From NCBI RefSeq assembly GCF_016124325.1, contig NZ_WGNY01000029.1, positions 35,444 to 99,443 of the forward strand: a stretch of DNA of 64,000 nucleotides, in the 5' to 3' direction. The notes beneath the pieces were generated by a model. That model had not been told where the DNA came from, did not search any database, and worked only from the letters and a program-made list of their open reading frames with translations. This DNA is from Phenylobacterium sp. GTDB lineage: Bacteria > Pseudomonadota > Alphaproteobacteria > Caulobacterales > Caulobacteraceae. Position 1 is the stretch's first letter, and each line of letters begins with the position of its first letter. Shown in pieces: positions 24,386 to 35,993 of the stretch. Both the position numbers and the translations under genes were made by a program.

Positions 24386-27172
24386 ATGGTCACTTCGATC
24401 GATTCGAGCCTGCTGCTGAGCTACTACAGCTCCCGGATCGGGTACTCCTCCGGGTCGAGCGCCGGCGCGTCTTCGTCGGTGTCGAAGCAGGTGGCGCCGA
24501 CAGCGCCGTGGGCGAACGAAGGCCTCAATCCCGACCGCTCCGCGGCCGTCAGCGCCGTGATGGCCGGGCGTAAATTCATCAACGAGAACACGGCCCAACT
24601 CGATCTTCCGGGCGCCAGCGCCGACTACAGGAAGCTGTTCGCACTCTATTCCGGCCTTGGCACGCTGAGCGGCATCGTCGAACAGGTCCAGAAGAAGGGC
24701 GTCACCAGCATCGAGAAGCAACGGCTGCAGGAGACGTTCGCCAAGGGCATGGCCGAACTGACTTCGTACCTGAAGACCGTCAAGCTGGATCAAGCGCGCC
24801 TCACGATGGGCGAGGTGAACGCGACCGCGAAGACCACCGCGCCTGTCTCCGCCAAGAACAAGACCGAGTATGTGACCGCGCCGCTCTACTCCGGCGCCAG
24901 CTCCGACGCGGTGCCCCAGTTCCAGGGGGCGGTGCAGTTCACGATCAATGTAACGCGGTCGGGCGTGCTCCACGCGGTCGACGTCAACCTGGCCGACATG
25001 GGCGCGCAGACGCGCTCGATGGCGAATGTGGTCAATTTCATCAATTCCAAGCTGCAGGCCGAGGGGGTCGACACCCGTTTCGCCACTCAGCGGCTGCCCG
25101 GCGAGGAGCGCACCACGACCGCCGGCGGCAAGACAATCAGCCTGGGCGCCGGCCCCGATCAATGGGCGCTGAAGGTCAAGACCGGCGGCGAGGCGGTCAA
25201 TTTCTCGGCGGCCAGCACGGCGGGCTCGGTCTATCTCGCGCAGGGCGTCGGCAACCCGAATCCGGACGGCAAGGCCGACACCAAAGACGGGGTCATCAGC
25301 CAGCAGCTGCTGAAGTTCCAGACCGACACAACCAGCGTCGAGGCGCCGATCCAGGGGCAGAACGAGGCCAACTGGGTCGACGGCCGGGTGTTCGCCAAGA
25401 CGATGGGCCCCGAGATCGGCGCGGTCCACGCGACCCAGGTCGGTCCGGACGGCTCGGTCTATGTGCTCGCCGACGTCACCAACTCGACGGCGGGCCAGGA
25501 CATCAAGGGCGACCAGGACGTCGCGCTGCTCAAGTACGATTCCGCCGGCAAGCTCATCTACACGCGCACCCTCGGCGCCTCTGACTCGGCGACCGGCCTC
25601 GCGCTCGCGGTGTCGGCCGACGGCAAGATCGCGGTGGCGGGCTCGGTGAGCGGCGGCCTGAACGGAGCGACCAACGGGGCGCTGAATTCCGGCGACAGCG
25701 GGGCCTACGCCGGGGAGGCCGACAGCTTCGTCACCGTGTTCAACGCCGACGGCGAGGAGCAGTGGACCCAGCGCCGCGGCGCACGCCTCGCCGACGAGGC
25801 CAGCCAGATCACCTTCGGCGCCGACGGCACGGTCTATGTGGCCGGCCGTTCCAAGTCGGCGCTGCCGGGCACGTCCAACCTGGGCGGCTGGGACAACTAC
25901 GTCGAAGCCTTCGCCCCGCCCGACGCGGCGGGCAAGGTGCAGACGCTGTTCGCCCAGAACTTCGGCACCGCGGGCTCCGATCGCCCGGCGGGCATGGTGC
26001 TGGATGGAACCTCGCTGGTCGTGGCCTCGGTCGAGGACGGCCGCGGCGTGCTGCGCCGGTTCGACATTTCCAGCGGGACGCCCGTGCTGAGCGCGACCCG
26101 CGACCTGGGCGACCTGCAGGGCGGCGACATCGCCGGCCTGGCCCTGGACGGTAGCGACATCATCGTCGCCGGTTCGACCTCCAACGGCGCCCTGTCGGCC
26201 GGAACCGTGACCCGCGCCCTGTCGGGCGGCGTCGACGCCTTCGCGGCGCGTCTCTCGGCCGACCTGTCCGGTTCCGGCGACTCGATCGCCTACTACGGCG
26301 GCGCGGGCGACGATCGCGCGACGGCGGTCTCGGTGGCGGGCGGCAAGGTCTGGATCGCCGGCTCCGCGGGGACCGATCTGCCGGGTCAGCCCGCGGTGGG
26401 GAAGCAGGACGGGTTCCTCGCCAACCTCGACGTCGCGACGGGCTCCATCGACTGGTCGCGCCGCTTCACCGGCAAGGAAGGCTACACGGCGCCCACCGCC
26501 ATCGCCGCGACGACCAGCGGCTCGACCTCTCTGGATCGTCTCGGCCTGCCGTCGGGCGACCTGGACCTCTCCGACTCGCAGAAGATCACCGCGGTCACCA
26601 GCATCCGTCCCGGCGATCAGTTCACCGTGCGGGCGGGATCGGGCGCCAGCAAGACGGTGACCATCGACGCCAACGACACGCTGGACACGCTGGCGCAGAA
26701 GATTCGCCGCGCCACCGGCTTCCAGGCCAAGGTCACGATCGGGACCAGCGACGGCGTCCGCAAACTCACCGTCGCGCCGCTGAACAATCGCATGGTGCTC
26801 GAGTTCGGCGCGGGAAAGACCGACAAGGACGCCCTGGAATTCCTGGGGATTCCGGAAGGCGTTGTGCGCAATTCCACGGTGAAGGGCACGGCGACCGTCC
26901 CGGCCGACGGCAAGTCGCAGATCTACGGCCTGAAGCTCGACAGCTCCCTGAACCTGGACGACACGCTCGGCATCAATCACGCGGCCGCCGAGCTGGCCGC
27001 GGCGGCCGGCGTGATCCGCACGATCTACAAGGACCTCAAGGCGGCCGCCGATCCGCTGGCCGCCCAGAAGGAAGCCGCCGCGGCGGCCACGAACGGCAAG
27101 GTGCCGGCCTATCTGACCAACCAGATCGCCAACTACCAGGCCGCGTTGGACCGCCTCACCGGCGGGGGGTAG
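24386..27172 (+). CDS. flaEY: FlaEY-like large flagellar protein with beta-propeller (SBBP-type) repeats
   Basis: A 928-residue protein without signal peptide. The N-terminal ~270 residues are helical and Ser/Ala-rich and include a flagellin-related stretch (FTINVTRSGVLHAVDVNLADMG). The middle (about 330-690) has repeats of the DxF-x-DG-x-YVAG type (GADGTVYVAGRSKSALPG, GGKVWIAGSAGTDLPG), like SBBP beta-propellers. The C-terminal part has a flagellin hook-IN-like motif (TVTIDANDTLDTLAQKIRRATG). Its place after the flagellins matches Caulobacter flaEY, needed for filament assembly or flagellin processing. The exact role is unproven. The start is preceded by TTAGGAC. Confidence 0.75.
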   Translation: MVTSIDSSLLLSYYSSRIGYSSGSSAGASSSVSKQVAPTAPWANEGLNPDRSAAVSAVMAGRKFINENTAQLDLPGASADYRKLFALYSGLGTLSGIVEQVQKKGVTSIEKQRLQETFAKGMAELTSYLKTVKLDQARLTMGEVNATAKTTAPVSAKNKTEYVTAPLYSGASSDAVPQFQGAVQFTINVTRSGVLHAVDVNLADMGAQTRSMANVVNFINSKLQAEGVDTRFATQRLPGEERTTTAGGKTISLGAGPDQWALKVKTGGEAVNFSAASTAGSVYLAQGVGNPNPDGKADTKDGVISQQLLKFQTDTTSVEAPIQGQNEANWVDGRVFAKTMGPEIGAVHATQVGPDGSVYVLADVTNSTAGQDIKGDQDVALLKYDSAGKLIYTRTLGASDSATGLALAVSADGKIAVAGSVSGGLNGATNGALNSGDSGAYAGEADSFVTVFNADGEEQWTQRRGARLADEASQITFGADGTVYVAGRSKSALPGTSNLGGWDNYVEAFAPPDAAGKVQTLFAQNFGTAGSDRPAGMVLDGTSLVVASVEDGRGVLRRFDISSGTPVLSATRDLGDLQGGDIAGLALDGSDIIVAGSTSNGALSAGTVTRALSGGVDAFAARLSADLSGSGDSIAYYGGAGDDRATAVSVAGGKVWIAGSAGTDLPGQPAVGKQDGFLANLDVATGSIDWSRRFTGKEGYTAPTAIAATTSGSTSLDRLGLPSGDLDLSDSQKITAVTSIRPGDQFTVRAGSGASKTVTIDANDTLDTLAQKIRRATGFQAKVTIGTSDGVRKLTVAPLNNRMVLEFGAGKTDKDALEFLGIPEGVVRNSTVKGTATVPADGKSQIYGLKLDSSLNLDDTLGINHAAAELAAAAGVIRTIYKDLKAAADPLAAQKEAAAAATNGKVPAYLTNQIANYQAALDRLTGGG

Positions 27173-27218
27173 AGCCTCGGCGCTTGAAAGAGCGCGCGGC
27201 TGGGGCTAGCGAGGCCGC

Positions 27219-27923
27219 ATGGCGACATCCCCGAACACGCCGCGAGCCGGGCCGGGCGGTCGGTTTCCGCTCGTCGCGGCCGGCGCGGCGCTCGCGCTCC
27301 TGGCCGGCGCGGCGATCGGCTGGGTGTTCATCTCCGGAGATCGCGGCGCGCACGCCCCGCCGCCGGCGTCGCAGGGCGGCCTCGTCATCGATTCGAGCGG
27401 CGAGGAGGAAGGCAAGATCGACCCCGGCAAGCCGCTGCGATGCTTCGTCCAGGGCCAGTTCGTGGGGGAGTTCTCCCTGACCGAATGCGCCCGGCGCAAC
27501 GGCGTGGCGACCGATGCGCTCGACGTCGGCCTCGACGAAACCGGCGCCCTGGCGGCGGCCGAGCAGGCCGGCCAGGTGCTGACGCCCCTGCCGCCGCCGC
27601 AGGAGGTCGCGCCGGGGCCCGAAGCCGCGGCGCCGGCGCCGGGCGTCACGCTCTCGACAGGGCCCGCCGGCGCGCCGCCCGCCGTCTGCTGGCGACATGG
27701 CGACGGCCGTTGGCGCAAGCTATCCGGAGAGATGGGGCTCGACGCCTGCGTCCAGACCCTGTTCGCGGGCCGGTGCGAGAAGCCCGGCGGCGCCTCGTAT
27801 GGCCGATGGGCGCAACAGACCCTCAGGCTGGTGCCCGGGCGCGTGGAGGTGTCGGACGACAATCGCACGTTCCGCACGCTGGTCACCCAGTCGGCCGACT
27901 GCAGCCTGCCGCCCGTCGGATGA
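27219..27923 (+). CDS. Hypothetical membrane-anchored protein
   Basis: A 234-residue protein. One membrane segment (about 17-38, FPLVAAGAALALLAGAAIGWVFI) is followed by a Pro/Ala-rich linker (about 105-145) and two Cys-containing modules (LRCFVQGQFVGEFSLTECARRNG; VCWRHGDGRWRKLSGEMGLDACV) that could form disulfides outside the cytoplasm. There is no known domain. It starts 46 bp after the FlaEY-like gene, so it could belong to the same transcript. Confidence 0.7.
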   Translation: MATSPNTPRAGPGGRFPLVAAGAALALLAGAAIGWVFISGDRGAHAPPPASQGGLVIDSSGEEEGKIDPGKPLRCFVQGQFVGEFSLTECARRNGVATDALDVGLDETGALAAAEQAGQVLTPLPPPQEVAPGPEAAAPAPGVTLSTGPAGAPPAVCWRHGDGRWRKLSGEMGLDACVQTLFAGRCEKPGGASYGRWAQQTLRLVPGRVEVSDDNRTFRTLVTQSADCSLPPVG

Positions 27924-27972
27924 CCGCGCGCGGCGTCTCCCCGCCGGGCGGAATCCGGGCTACGGTGACATC

Positions 27973-28350
27973 ATGCGCCTGACGCCCGTCCTCCCGATCC
28001 TTCTGGCCGCGCTCGCGGTTTCGGCCTGCTCTCAAAAGACCGTGCCGCCGGGCGACCCGGGCGTCTGCTACCACGTCGTGCCGCAGAAGGACGGTACGCT
28101 GAAGTACAACAAGCTGGTCATGGCCAAGAGCCTGGAGGTGTGCGCCGCCAACCTCGAGGCCATGCGGATCAAGTTCCTGACCATGGGCGGCAACCAGCAG
28201 GATCTCCTGGGAGCTTATCAGTCCAACTTCCTGTTTCTGCAGAAGGAAGGGATCCTGACATCCACCTCGCTGGAGGGGCCGAGATACGTGGCTCTGGTGC
28301 GCACCGGCGACGGGCGTTTGGCGATCCCGGGCGCGATGCCGCAGCAGTAG
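27973..28350 (+). CDS. Small putative lipoprotein
   Basis: A 125-residue precursor with a lipobox (MRLTPVLPILLAALAVSACS, Cys19). The rest is a small domain containing VCYHVVPQKDGTLKYNKL, LEVCAANLEAMRIKF and an FLFLQKEG segment. The function is unknown. It is 49 bp downstream of the previous membrane protein on the same strand. The longer upstream frame is not needed; the signal sequence fixes the start. Confidence 0.75.
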   Translation: MRLTPVLPILLAALAVSACSQKTVPPGDPGVCYHVVPQKDGTLKYNKLVMAKSLEVCAANLEAMRIKFLTMGGNQQDLLGAYQSNFLFLQKEGILTSTSLEGPRYVALVRTGDGRLAIPGAMPQQ

Positions 28351-28384
28351 CCGCCGGCGCCCACACTCTGCTGTGGACGGTTTG

Positions 28385-28399
28385 GAACATAAATAGAAC
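28385..28399. promoter_or_regulatory. LexA (SOS) box upstream of ssb
   Basis: GAAC-ATAAATA-GAAC, that is GTTC-N7-GTTC on the minus strand, the alphaproteobacterial LexA motif. It is 87 bp upstream of the ssb start. Confidence 0.75.
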
Positions 28400-28485
28400 A
28401 TCTGCTTGTTAACAGTCCTGCGACGGGCTAGCTTGCGCGCAGGGCGCGATGCCCGCTGACCACGGAAAGCAGGGAACAGATCGAA

Positions 28486-28962
28486 ATGGCGGGCAGCGTC
28501 AACAAGGTGATCCTGGTGGGCAATCTGGGGGCCGACCCCGAGATTCGCACGCTCAACTCCGGCGACCGCGTCGCCAACCTCCGCGTGGCCACCTCCGAGA
28601 CCTGGCGCGACCGCATGAGCGGCGAGCGCAAGGAGCGCACCGAGTGGCACCGGGTGGTGATCTTCAACGACAACCTCGTGAAGGTGGCCGAGAACTTCCT
28701 GCGCAAGGGTTCGAAGGTCTACATCGAGGGCGCGCTGCAGACCCGCAAGTGGACCGACCAGTCGGGCCAGGAGAAGTATTCCACCGAGGTGGTCCTCCAG
28801 AAGTTCCGCGGCGAACTGACCATGCTGGACGGCCGCGGCGACGCCGAGCGGGAAGAAGGCGGCGGCTATGGCGGCGGCAATTTCTCGTCGGGCCCGCGTC
28901 AGTCCAGCTCGGCGCCGCGCGAGGAGTTCAGCCACGAGCTGGACGACGAGATCCCGTTCTAA
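28486..28962 (+). CDS. ssb: Single-stranded DNA-binding protein
   Basis: A 158-residue SSB. The N-terminal OB-fold ([64 protein letters not shown]) is followed by a Gly/Ser-rich linker and the acidic tip DDEIPF that recruits repair and replication partners. It works as a tetramer in replication, recombination and repair. A LexA-type box upstream suggests SOS induction. It converges with kynA, the stops being 6 bp apart. Confidence 0.97.
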   Translation: MAGSVNKVILVGNLGADPEIRTLNSGDRVANLRVATSETWRDRMSGERKERTEWHRVVIFNDNLVKVAENFLRKGSKVYIEGALQTRKWTDQSGQEKYSTEVVLQKFRGELTMLDGRGDAEREEGGGYGGGNFSSGPRQSSSAPREEFSHELDDEIPF

Positions 28963-28968
28963 GTCGGG

Positions 28969-29799
28969 TCAGAGCCGCGTCCTGAGCGACCAGAGCTCGG
29001 GGAAGCAGCGGCGCTGCAGCGTGCGCTGGAGATAGCCGCCGCCCGCGGCGCCGGCCGTGCCGCCGGTGCCCGGCTTGCCGCCGATGATCCGCTCGACCGT
29101 CAGCACGTGCTTGTGCCGCCAGGTCAGCAGGGCGTCGTCCAGGTCCACCAGCTTCTCGGCGAGCTGGTAGAGCTCCCAGTAGCGGGCCGTGTCGCGATAG
29201 ACGGCGAGCCAGGCGTCCTCGACGGCGGGCGAGGGCGCGTAGGGCTGCGAGACGTCGCGGTTCAGCACCTCGTCGGGAACGGCAAGCCCATGGGCGGCCA
29301 TCCGCGACAGCGCGTCGTCGTAGAGGCTGGGCGCCTCGAGCGCGCCCTTCAGTTCGGCCATCGGCGCCGAGCCCTCGTCCTGGAAGGCCAGGAACGAGGC
29401 GTCCTTCAGGCCCAGCAGGTATTCCAGCGTCCGGAACTGCCACGACTGGAAGCCGGAGCTGGTCCCCAGGCCCTCGCGGAAGCTCATGTAGTCCGCGGGC
29501 GTCATGGTGGCGAGGACGTCCCACGACAGGGTCATGATCGACTGGATGCGCGAGACTCGCGCCAGCGCCTTGTAGGCGGGCTCGACCTCGCCCGAGCGCA
29601 CGAGACGCTTGGCGAGGCGCACCTCGTGGATGATCTCCTTGAGCCACAGTTCCTTGGTCTGGTGGATCAGGATGAACAGCAGCTCGTCATGGCGGTCGCT
29701 GCTCGGGTGCTGCGCCGCCAGCAACCGGTCGAGATCCAGGTAGCTGGCGTAGGTCACGGTCTTGGTGTCGGTGCTCACGCCGCCATGAGGGAGGGCCAC
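28969..29799 (-). CDS. kynA: Tryptophan 2,3-dioxygenase
   Basis: A 276-residue heme enzyme that opens the indole ring of L-tryptophan to N-formylkynurenine, the first step of the kynurenine pathway. Typical blocks are TYASYLDLDRLLAAQ, HDELLFILIHQTKELWLKEI, FREGLGTSSGFQSWQFRTLE and the proximal-heme region LTWRHKHVLTVERIIGGKPGTGGT. It works as a cytoplasmic tetramer. The family's GTGG-S-G segment is followed here by extra Gly/Ala (TAGAAGGGYLQ). Other kynurenine genes are not in the window. Confidence 0.96.
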   Translation of the reverse strand: MALPHGGVSTDTKTVTYASYLDLDRLLAAQHPSSDRHDELLFILIHQTKELWLKEIIHEVRLAKRLVRSGEVEPAYKALARVSRIQSIMTLSWDVLATMTPADYMSFREGLGTSSGFQSWQFRTLEYLLGLKDASFLAFQDEGSAPMAELKGALEAPSLYDDALSRMAAHGLAVPDEVLNRDVSQPYAPSPAVEDAWLAVYRDTARYWELYQLAEKLVDLDDALLTWRHKHVLTVERIIGGKPGTGGTAGAAGGGYLQRTLQRRCFPELWSLRTRL

Positions 29800-29837
29800 G
29801 GCGGCGGCGAGTCAAGCCGCCAGCGGGTTCGGCGCCC

Positions 29838-30278
29838 TCAGCCGCCGTCCGCGGGGGCTTCCGGGGCCGGGCAGACGTCGCCGATGCGCCGCGCCTCGGT
29901 GCTGGCCTTGCCGGCGATGTCGAGGCCCAGGAACTCCACGGCCACTTCCGCGGTCAGGTTGAAGCTGGTGGGGGTGTACGAGCCCGAGCCCTCGATGGCC
30001 ACGCGGCGGCCCTTCTTGCTGCGGCATGTGCCCTTCAGGCGGATCACGCCGTCGGAGATCACCTTGGTCGGATAGGTGCAGGTGTAGTGGCGGTTGGACG
30101 GGCCCGACATGAACTTGTCGACGTCGGCGGGCGTGATGCAGCGCTTCTCGGTCGAGGTCTGCCGGATCGGGGACAGCAGCCGGTTGGTCGATTCCCAGTA
30201 GCCGGGCTGGATCGGCGGCGCGGCCAGGGCCGGCGCCGCGATGGCGGTCAGGAGGAGGGTGGCGGCGAGACGCTTCAT
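29838..30278 (-). CDS. DUF3617-type secreted protein
   Basis: A 146-residue precursor with signal peptide MKRLAATLLLTAIAAPALAA. The mature part begins PPIQPGYWESTNRLLSP and has paired Cys in EKRCITPADVDKF, YTCTYPTK and LKGTCRSKKG, matching DUF3617 periplasmic proteins of unknown function. The frame extends to 30308, but the signal peptide favours the ATG at 30278. It is 38 bp upstream of kynA on the same strand, so co-transcription is possible. Confidence 0.82.
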   Translation of the reverse strand: MKRLAATLLLTAIAAPALAAPPIQPGYWESTNRLLSPIRQTSTEKRCITPADVDKFMSGPSNRHYTCTYPTKVISDGVIRLKGTCRSKKGRRVAIEGSGSYTPTSFNLTAEVAVEFLGLDIAGKASTEARRIGDVCPAPEAPADGG

Positions 30279-30354
30279 CGGTGTCGGGACAAGTCGGGGC
30301 TGGCGCATCGCCGGTCAAGGTGGCGCACGGCGCATGAACCGCGGATTAGCGGCG

Positions 30355-31413
30355 TCACGCCGGCGGGCCCGGCGTGTCCAGGAACGGCAGGTTCTTGTCG
30401 CGGATACGCTGCCCGGCCTCGTCGTAGAGGAAGGGCAGGAAGGCATGGCGCCGGCCGCGCGTCACCGCCGTCGCTTCGTGCTGAAGGCTGCAGCAGAACA
30501 CCACCGCCCCGCCGGTCGGCGGCCGGTAGGTGCGCGATCCGAACTCCGGGAACCGCAGGTCGCCGCCCTCGTGCTCCTCGGCGTTGAGGTTGATCGACAC
30601 GGCGAAGCGGCGGTGCGCCGTGCCCAGGGTCTCGTTGTCACGGTGCGGCATGAACCATCCGCCGCTGGAGGCGTCGTAGCAGGCCACGAGGTAACGCTCG
30701 AGGCGCGTGGCGCGGAACTGCAGCGCGCGCTCGACCATCGGCACGAGGTTTCGTGCGAGCGCGCCCCTGACCTCGTCCTTGAGATCCTGCGTCTCGATGA
30801 GCACGTCGCTGCGGCGCTTCATGGGGTCGAGGACGCCGATGGTCCGGCCGCCCACGTCGCGCATCACGCCGGAGGGCGCGCCGCCCCTGGCCTCGTAATA
30901 GGCGATCAGGCGGCGGCACAGGTCCGGCTCGAACACCCGGGGCAGGGTGAGGACCGGCGCGACCAGGGGCGCGCCGGCGTGGTCGTCCACGCCGCCCAGG
31001 GCCGCGATGCGGCGCGCCAAGGCGTCCGTCTCGTCGAGGGGGATTCGCTGGAGCAGGCGCAGCGTCGGATCGAACAGCAGCCAGGCCGGCTCGTCCTCGG
31101 CGTCCAGGAGGCGCGCGACCGCGCCGTCCGGGTCGAACATCCACCGCTGCGTGGGGATGTTGTCGACCATGTCGTCCCGCGGCGCCCGGGCAACGAGGAA
31201 CGCCGCCAGCCGCCGGCCGTCGATGTGCGGCCGCAGGGCGTCGAGCGCCGCGAGCGCGCGGGCTCGGCGTGCGCCGTCGTCGGGCATCACGCCGACCAGG
31301 GCGTACCGCCCGGCCACGGTGCTGAAGCGATAGCGGGGGTTGGCCCGCGTCGCGGCGACGATGGGGGGCGCGAGTTCGCCGGGCGACAGCGGCGGGAGGT
31401 CCCAGCGCCCCAT
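30355..31413 (-). CDS. 2OG-Fe(II) oxygenase (prolyl-4-hydroxylase-like) with thioredoxin-fold N-terminus, active-site intact
   Basis: A 352-residue protein. Residues about 15-130 resemble a peroxiredoxin/thioredoxin fold without redox cysteines. Residues about 160-340 form a double-stranded beta-helix dioxygenase with iron ligands His257 and Asp259 (MPHRDNETLG) and His312 (LQHEATAVTRG), with TRGRR providing the 2-oxoglutarate arginine. It would hydroxylate a protein or small molecule using O2 and 2-oxoglutarate. The start (MGRWDLPPL) overlaps by 1 bp the stop of a paralogue lacking these ligands, so the two are translationally coupled. Confidence 0.85.
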   Translation of the reverse strand: MGRWDLPPLSPGELAPPIVAATRANPRYRFSTVAGRYALVGVMPDDGARRARALAALDALRPHIDGRRLAAFLVARAPRDDMVDNIPTQRWMFDPDGAVARLLDAEDEPAWLLFDPTLRLLQRIPLDETDALARRIAALGGVDDHAGAPLVAPVLTLPRVFEPDLCRRLIAYYEARGGAPSGVMRDVGGRTIGVLDPMKRRSDVLIETQDLKDEVRGALARNLVPMVERALQFRATRLERYLVACYDASSGGWFMPHRDNETLGTAHRRFAVSINLNAEEHEGGDLRFPEFGSRTYRPPTGGAVVFCCSLQHEATAVTRGRRHAFLPFLYDEAGQRIRDKNLPFLDTPGPPA

Positions 31414-32450
31414 CAGGCGGCCGCCGGCCCGGTCGCGGCCATCCGGGCCTCGTAGGCCTCGCGCACCTTGGCTGCGTCCTCGTCGTAGAAGTAGGACAGC
31501 AAGGCGTAGCGCCGGCCCGAGGTCACCCGCGTGGCCTCGCCCATCAGCGCACACGAGTGGACCACGGCCCCACCGGGCGGCGCCCGATAGGTGGCGGGCC
31601 CGAACTCCGGCAGCCGCAGGTCGCCGCCTTCGAACTCGGCGTTGAGGTTCAGCGAGCACGCGAAACGGCGATGCGCGGTCCCGGGGGTCGTGTTGTCGCG
31701 ACGGGCATCGAACACGGCGTCGTCGGCGGCGGCGTCGTAGCAGCTCACCAGGTGACGCTCGACGCGGGTGACCTCGAAGCCGAAGCCCAGCTTGATGAGG
31801 GGGAACAGCCGCCGCTCGAGTCGCACGGTGACGGCCTCAAGCAACTCGGGATCCGTCAGCACGATGTCGCGGCGGCGTTCGCGGGGGGCCATCGCCGGGA
31901 TCGTCCGCTCGCCCCCGTCGGACGACACGCCGGCGAACGCCCCGCCGTCGGCCTCGTGCAGGCCGATGAGGGCCGCGCACAACTCCGGTTCGAAGATCCT
32001 GGGCGCGATGAGCACCGGCGCGGTGACCGGCCCGCCCGCATGCTCGCCGGGCGGCGGCAGGGCCGCGATCCGATCGAGCATCGCGGCGGCGGCCTCGATC
32101 GGTTCGGAGGCCATCACCCGAAGCGTGGGATCGAGCAGCAGCCAGTGCGGCGCGCCGCCGAAGCGGGCGGCGATGGCGCCGTCGCGGTCGAGCAGCCAGC
32201 GCAGGCCGCGGAGGTCGCGCGCGCCCTCCAGCCCGGCGTCGGGGGCCACGACGAAGGCGCAGGCCTTCCGGTCGTCGAAGAGCGACTGGCGCGCGGCCAG
32301 CGCGCGTAGCGCCGCCGTCCGCGCCTCGGCCTCGCCCGGCAGGAACAGCATCAGGACATAGCGCCCGGCGGCGCTGTCGAAGACGAATTCGGGGTTCGAT
32401 GGGGTCGGCGCGGTGAACCACGGCGCCGGCAGCCCGAGGCGGAGCGGCAT
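31413..32450 (-). CDS. 2OG-Fe(II) oxygenase paralogue lacking the iron-binding histidines
   Basis: A 345-residue protein with the same architecture as its downstream neighbour: a thioredoxin-like N-terminus ([28 protein letters not shown]) and a P4H-type beta-helix ([39 protein letters not shown]). Where the neighbour has HRD it reads R250-R-D252 ([10 protein letters not shown]), and the distal His is Gly304 (ALMGEATRV). Two of the three iron ligands are therefore gone, and it is probably not an oxygenase by itself. The frame is otherwise clean, so it looks like a maintained pseudoenzyme or partner subunit rather than a decayed gene. Confidence 0.82.
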   Translation of the reverse strand: MPLRLGLPAPWFTAPTPSNPEFVFDSAAGRYVLMLFLPGEAEARTAALRALAARQSLFDDRKACAFVVAPDAGLEGARDLRGLRWLLDRDGAIAARFGGAPHWLLLDPTLRVMASEPIEAAAAMLDRIAALPPPGEHAGGPVTAPVLIAPRIFEPELCAALIGLHEADGGAFAGVSSDGGERTIPAMAPRERRRDIVLTDPELLEAVTVRLERRLFPLIKLGFGFEVTRVERHLVSCYDAAADDAVFDARRDNTTPGTAHRRFACSLNLNAEFEGGDLRLPEFGPATYRAPPGGAVVHSCALMGEATRVTSGRRYALLSYFYDEDAAKVREAYEARMAATGPAAA

Positions 32451-32498
32451 GGCGCATTCCTAGTGCGTTCCCGCGCGCCGGTCATCAGCCTCGCGGGT

Positions 32499-32528
32499 CG
32501 CGCGTGCGCACGCACGCACGCGCGCGTG
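32499..32528. repeat. 30-nt alternating pyrimidine-purine tract upstream of gyrA
   Basis: Unbroken CG/CA/TG alternation (core GCACGCACGCACGCGCGCG), 78 bp before the gyrA start. Such tracts can adopt left-handed DNA under negative supercoiling. Confidence 0.85.
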
Positions 32529-32605
32529 AGTTGGCGTTCGGTCTGCCGGGATGCTATCTGGAGGGCCTACCCGATCAGTCCGATTCTTACGGCGACATCC
32601 CAGCT

Positions 32606-35371
<2,766 letters not shown>

Positions 35372-35457
35372 GGTCACAAAAACACAGATACCCTCTTGCA
35401 ATGCGCGGCCTCGGCGGCGAAACGCGAGGGAAAGGGTGTGTTGGGGGACCAGCGTCC

Positions 35458-35952
35458 ATGACTCGAGTCGGCCTCTATCCGGGCACGTTCGATCCCATTC
35501 ACAACGGCCACACCGATATCATGGGGCGGGCCGTGAAGCTGGTGGACCGGCTGGTGATCGGCGTCGCGATCAACGCCGGCAAGGGCCCGCTGTTCTCGCT
35601 CGACGAACGCGTGGCGATCGTCGAGGAGGCCGTGGCGCCCCTGCGGAACAAGGCCGACATCACGGTCCAGCCCTTCGAAGGCCTCACCATGCACTTCGCC
35701 CGCGAGGTGGGGGCGCAGGTGATCGTGCGCGGCTTGCGCGCGGTGGCCGACTTCGAGTTCGAATTCCAGATGACCGCCATGAACCAGCAGCTCGACCGCG
35801 AGATCGAGACGGTCTTCTTCATGGCCGATCCGCGCCACCAGGCCATCGCTTCGAAGCTGGTGAAGGAGATCGCCCAGCTCGGCGGGGACGTGAACAGCTT
35901 CGTCAGCCCGGCGATCAAGGACCGGCTGATGGAAAAGGTTGGCCGGGGCTGA
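35458..35952 (+). CDS. coaD: Phosphopantetheine adenylyltransferase
   Basis: A 164-residue cytoplasmic enzyme that joins 4'-phosphopantetheine and ATP to dephospho-CoA plus PPi, the fourth step of CoA synthesis. The nucleotidyltransferase motifs are T/HxGH (YPGTFDPIHNGH) and RGLRAVADFEFEFQM; the C-terminal ISSxxVRE-type region is represented by ASKLVKEIAQLGGDVNSFV. The ATG at 35458 fits the family length; an upstream in-frame ATG at 35401 adds a non-conserved tail. It lies 86 bp after gyrA. Confidence 0.96.
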   Translation: MTRVGLYPGTFDPIHNGHTDIMGRAVKLVDRLVIGVAINAGKGPLFSLDERVAIVEEAVAPLRNKADITVQPFEGLTMHFAREVGAQVIVRGLRAVADFEFEFQMTAMNQQLDREIETVFFMADPRHQAIASKLVKEIAQLGGDVNSFVSPAIKDRLMEKVGRG

Positions 35953-35993
35953 TCCACTGGCGGACCGCGCCTCGGGCGGCTAGGAGAGGCGCG

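Noticed and set aside
25400..26500. Direct DNA repeats in the FlaEY-like gene
   Set aside because: Similarity is at the protein level (propeller blades); no near-identical DNA units are seen.
24248..26980. 910-residue minus-strand frame over the FlaEY-like gene
   Set aside because: Antisense shadow, no start context, no domain.
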